Assembly: GCA_023386885.1 (NCBI GenBank)
Contig: JAEWIX010000054.1
Location: forward strand, 1 to 13,935
From: Pseudomonadota bacterium
GTDB lineage: Bacteria; Pseudomonadota; Alphaproteobacteria; Rhizobiales; Xanthobacteraceae
Reading direction: 5' to 3'
DNA length: 13,935 nucleotides
This document shows, one piece after another, positions 13,313-13,935 of this stretch. How positions within the stretch are numbered: position 1 is the stretch's first letter; every line of letters starts with the position of its first letter. Made by a program: the position numbers and the translations under genes. Below the pieces are notes generated by a model that saw only the letters and a program-made list of their open reading frames with translations, made no database searches and was not told where the DNA came from.

Positions 13313-13382
13313 GTCCGCGTAGTGCGGACGGGACCTCGATAACTTCGATCCGGGCGCCTTCCGATCCGACGATCGGCGCCCG
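13313..13382 (-). promoter_or_regulatory. Two stem-loops in the rpsJ-rplC spacer
   Basis: The 110-nt spacer carries two inverted repeats. The first met by the polymerase has 8-bp arms at 13351-13358 and 13375-13382 (CGGGCGCC and GGCGCCCG), with an inner GATC/GATC stem (13363-13366 with 13371-13374), a 4-nt bulge and a 4-nt loop. The second has 6-bp arms at 13313-13318 and 13324-13329 (GTCCGC and GCGGAC) around a 5-nt loop, and ends about 10 nt before the rplC Shine-Dalgarno. No U-tract follows either. A control or processing role is inference. Confidence 0.5.
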
Positions 13383-13400
13383 ACGTTCAGGGCGAAAGCC

Positions 13401-13709
13401 CTAGAGCTTGATCTCGACGTCGACACCGGCGGCAAGATCGAGCTTCATCAAAGCATCGACGGTTTGCGGGGTCGGATCGACGATATCCAGCAGGCGCTTG
13501 TGCGTCCGCATTTCGAACTGTTCGCGGCTCTTCTTGTCGACGTGCGGCGAACGGTTGACGGTGAACTTCTCGATGCGCGTCGGCAGCGGAATGGGTCCGC
13601 GAACCTGGGCGCCGGTGCGCTTCGCCGTATTCACGATCTCACGGGTCGACGTATCGAGGATTCGATGGTCGAACGCCTTGAGACGGATGCGAATATTCTG
13701 GCCGTTCAT
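13401..13709 (-). CDS. rpsJ: 30S ribosomal protein S10 (NusE)
   Basis: S10 is a 30S head protein and, as NusE, joins NusB in transcription antitermination and binds NusG to couple transcription and translation. The 102-residue product has the normal length, starts [19 protein letters not shown], and contains [40 protein letters not shown] (parts: [36 protein letters not shown]). The ATG at 13707-13709 has only a weak purine-rich AGAGAG upstream. It is the first gene of the S10 block, 83 nt after tuf. A repeat palindrome occupies most of that spacer. Confidence 0.98.
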
Positions 13710-13731
13710 TGCCGTGTCTCTCTTTCGAAAA

Positions 13732-13790
13732 GCGAGTAGTGAGCAGCGAATAGCGAATGGTTATTCGCTACTCGCTATTCGCAATTCCAA
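13732..13790. repeat. Heptad-repeat palindrome, copy 1
   Basis: The tuf-rpsJ spacer is built from 7-nt units. On the plus strand four units of the type GYGARYR run from 13732 to 13759, then after three bases come three units of the type AYTCGCW (13763-13783) and a diverged unit (13784-13790). The two halves are inverted copies. On the transcribed strand the arms 13776-13763 and 13758-13745 form a 14-bp stem (13 Watson-Crick pairs and one G-U) closed by the loop AACC. It is followed by only a short TTTT some 13 nt later, so it is a poor terminator candidate. The part at 13762-13787 recurs at 991-1016. Confidence 0.75.
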
Positions 13791-13792
13791 TC

Positions 13793-13935
13793 TTACTCGA
13801 TGATGCTGGCGACGACGCCTGCGCCGACGGTACGCCCGCCTTCGCGGATGGCGAAGCGCAGCTTTTCTTCCATCGCGATCGGCACGATCAGGTGCACTTC
13901 CATCGCGATGTTGTCGCCCGGCATCACCATCTCGG
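13793..13935 (-). CDS. tuf: Elongation factor Tu, C-terminal end (partial)
   Basis: Only the last 46 residues and the stop are inside the window; the 5' part lies beyond the right edge. The translation EMVMPGDNIAMEVHLIVPIA, then MEEKLRFAIREGGRTVGAGV and VASIIE, is the end of EF-Tu domain 3, including the GGRTVGAGVV motif near the C-terminus. EF-Tu is the GTPase that delivers aminoacyl-tRNA to the ribosomal A site. Its place directly upstream of rpsJ is the usual end of the str operon (rpsL-rpsG-fusA-tuf), which implies the str block continues to the right. Stop TAA is at 13793-13795. Confidence 0.97.
   Translation of the reverse strand, partial: EMVMPGDNIAMEVHLIVPIAMEEKLRFAIREGGRTVGAGVVASIIE

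Noticed and set aside
13732..13790. Intrinsic terminator for tuf at the heptad palindrome
   Set aside because: The stem is AU-containing and is not directly followed by a U-tract; only four T occur some 13 nt later. Read-through into rpsJ seems likely.
13732..13790. CRISPR array from the repeated units
   Set aside because: The units are 7 nt, contiguous, degenerate and without spacers, and no cas gene is present.

Overview
The window is the core ribosomal-protein locus (contiguous S10, spc and alpha operons) of an alphaproteobacterium. All 27 genes lie on the minus strand, so transcription runs from the right edge to the left edge. Gene order, protein sequences, high GC and intergenic palindromes point to the Rhizobiales, most likely the Bradyrhizobium/Rhodopseudomonas/Afipia group (inference from recall, not from a search). 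Two alphaproteobacterial layout marks are visible: adk sits between secY and rpsM, and neither rpsD (S4) nor rpmJ (L36) is in the alpha-operon part.

Reading in the direction of transcription: the 3' end of tuf (EF-Tu) at the right edge; the S10 block rpsJ-rplC-rplD-rplW-rplB-rpsS-rplV-rpsC-rplP-rpmC-rpsQ; the spc block rplN-rplX-rplE-rpsN-rpsH-rplF-rplR-rpsE-rpmD-rplO-secY; then adk-rpsM-rpsK and the 5' part of rpoA, cut by the left edge. Together these encode the late part of EF-Tu, 23 ribosomal proteins, the SecYEG channel subunit, adenylate kinase and the RNA polymerase alpha N-terminal domain. Most junctions are 1-30 nt or overlap (rplD/rplW, rplN/rplX, rplX/rplE, secY/adk), as expected for one co-transcribed, translationally coupled unit.

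No gene-free stretch exceeds 300 bases. The wider spacers (about 60-153 nt) hold stem-loops and repeats instead of genes: a degenerate 7-nt repeat palindrome in both the tuf-rpsJ and rpsM-rpsK spacers, a likely Rhizobiales palindromic element between rplO and rpmD, and a UACG-tetraloop hairpin ahead of secY. I found no convincing sigma-70 promoter or U-tract terminator, and no tRNA, CRISPR, IS element or phage gene.

The standout is the adenylate kinase. It has a complete short-LID catalytic domain followed by a histone-H1-like tail of about 110 residues with 40 Lys, 10 Arg and no acidic residue. The rest is ordinary, highly conserved housekeeping sequence. I see no new multi-gene system here.
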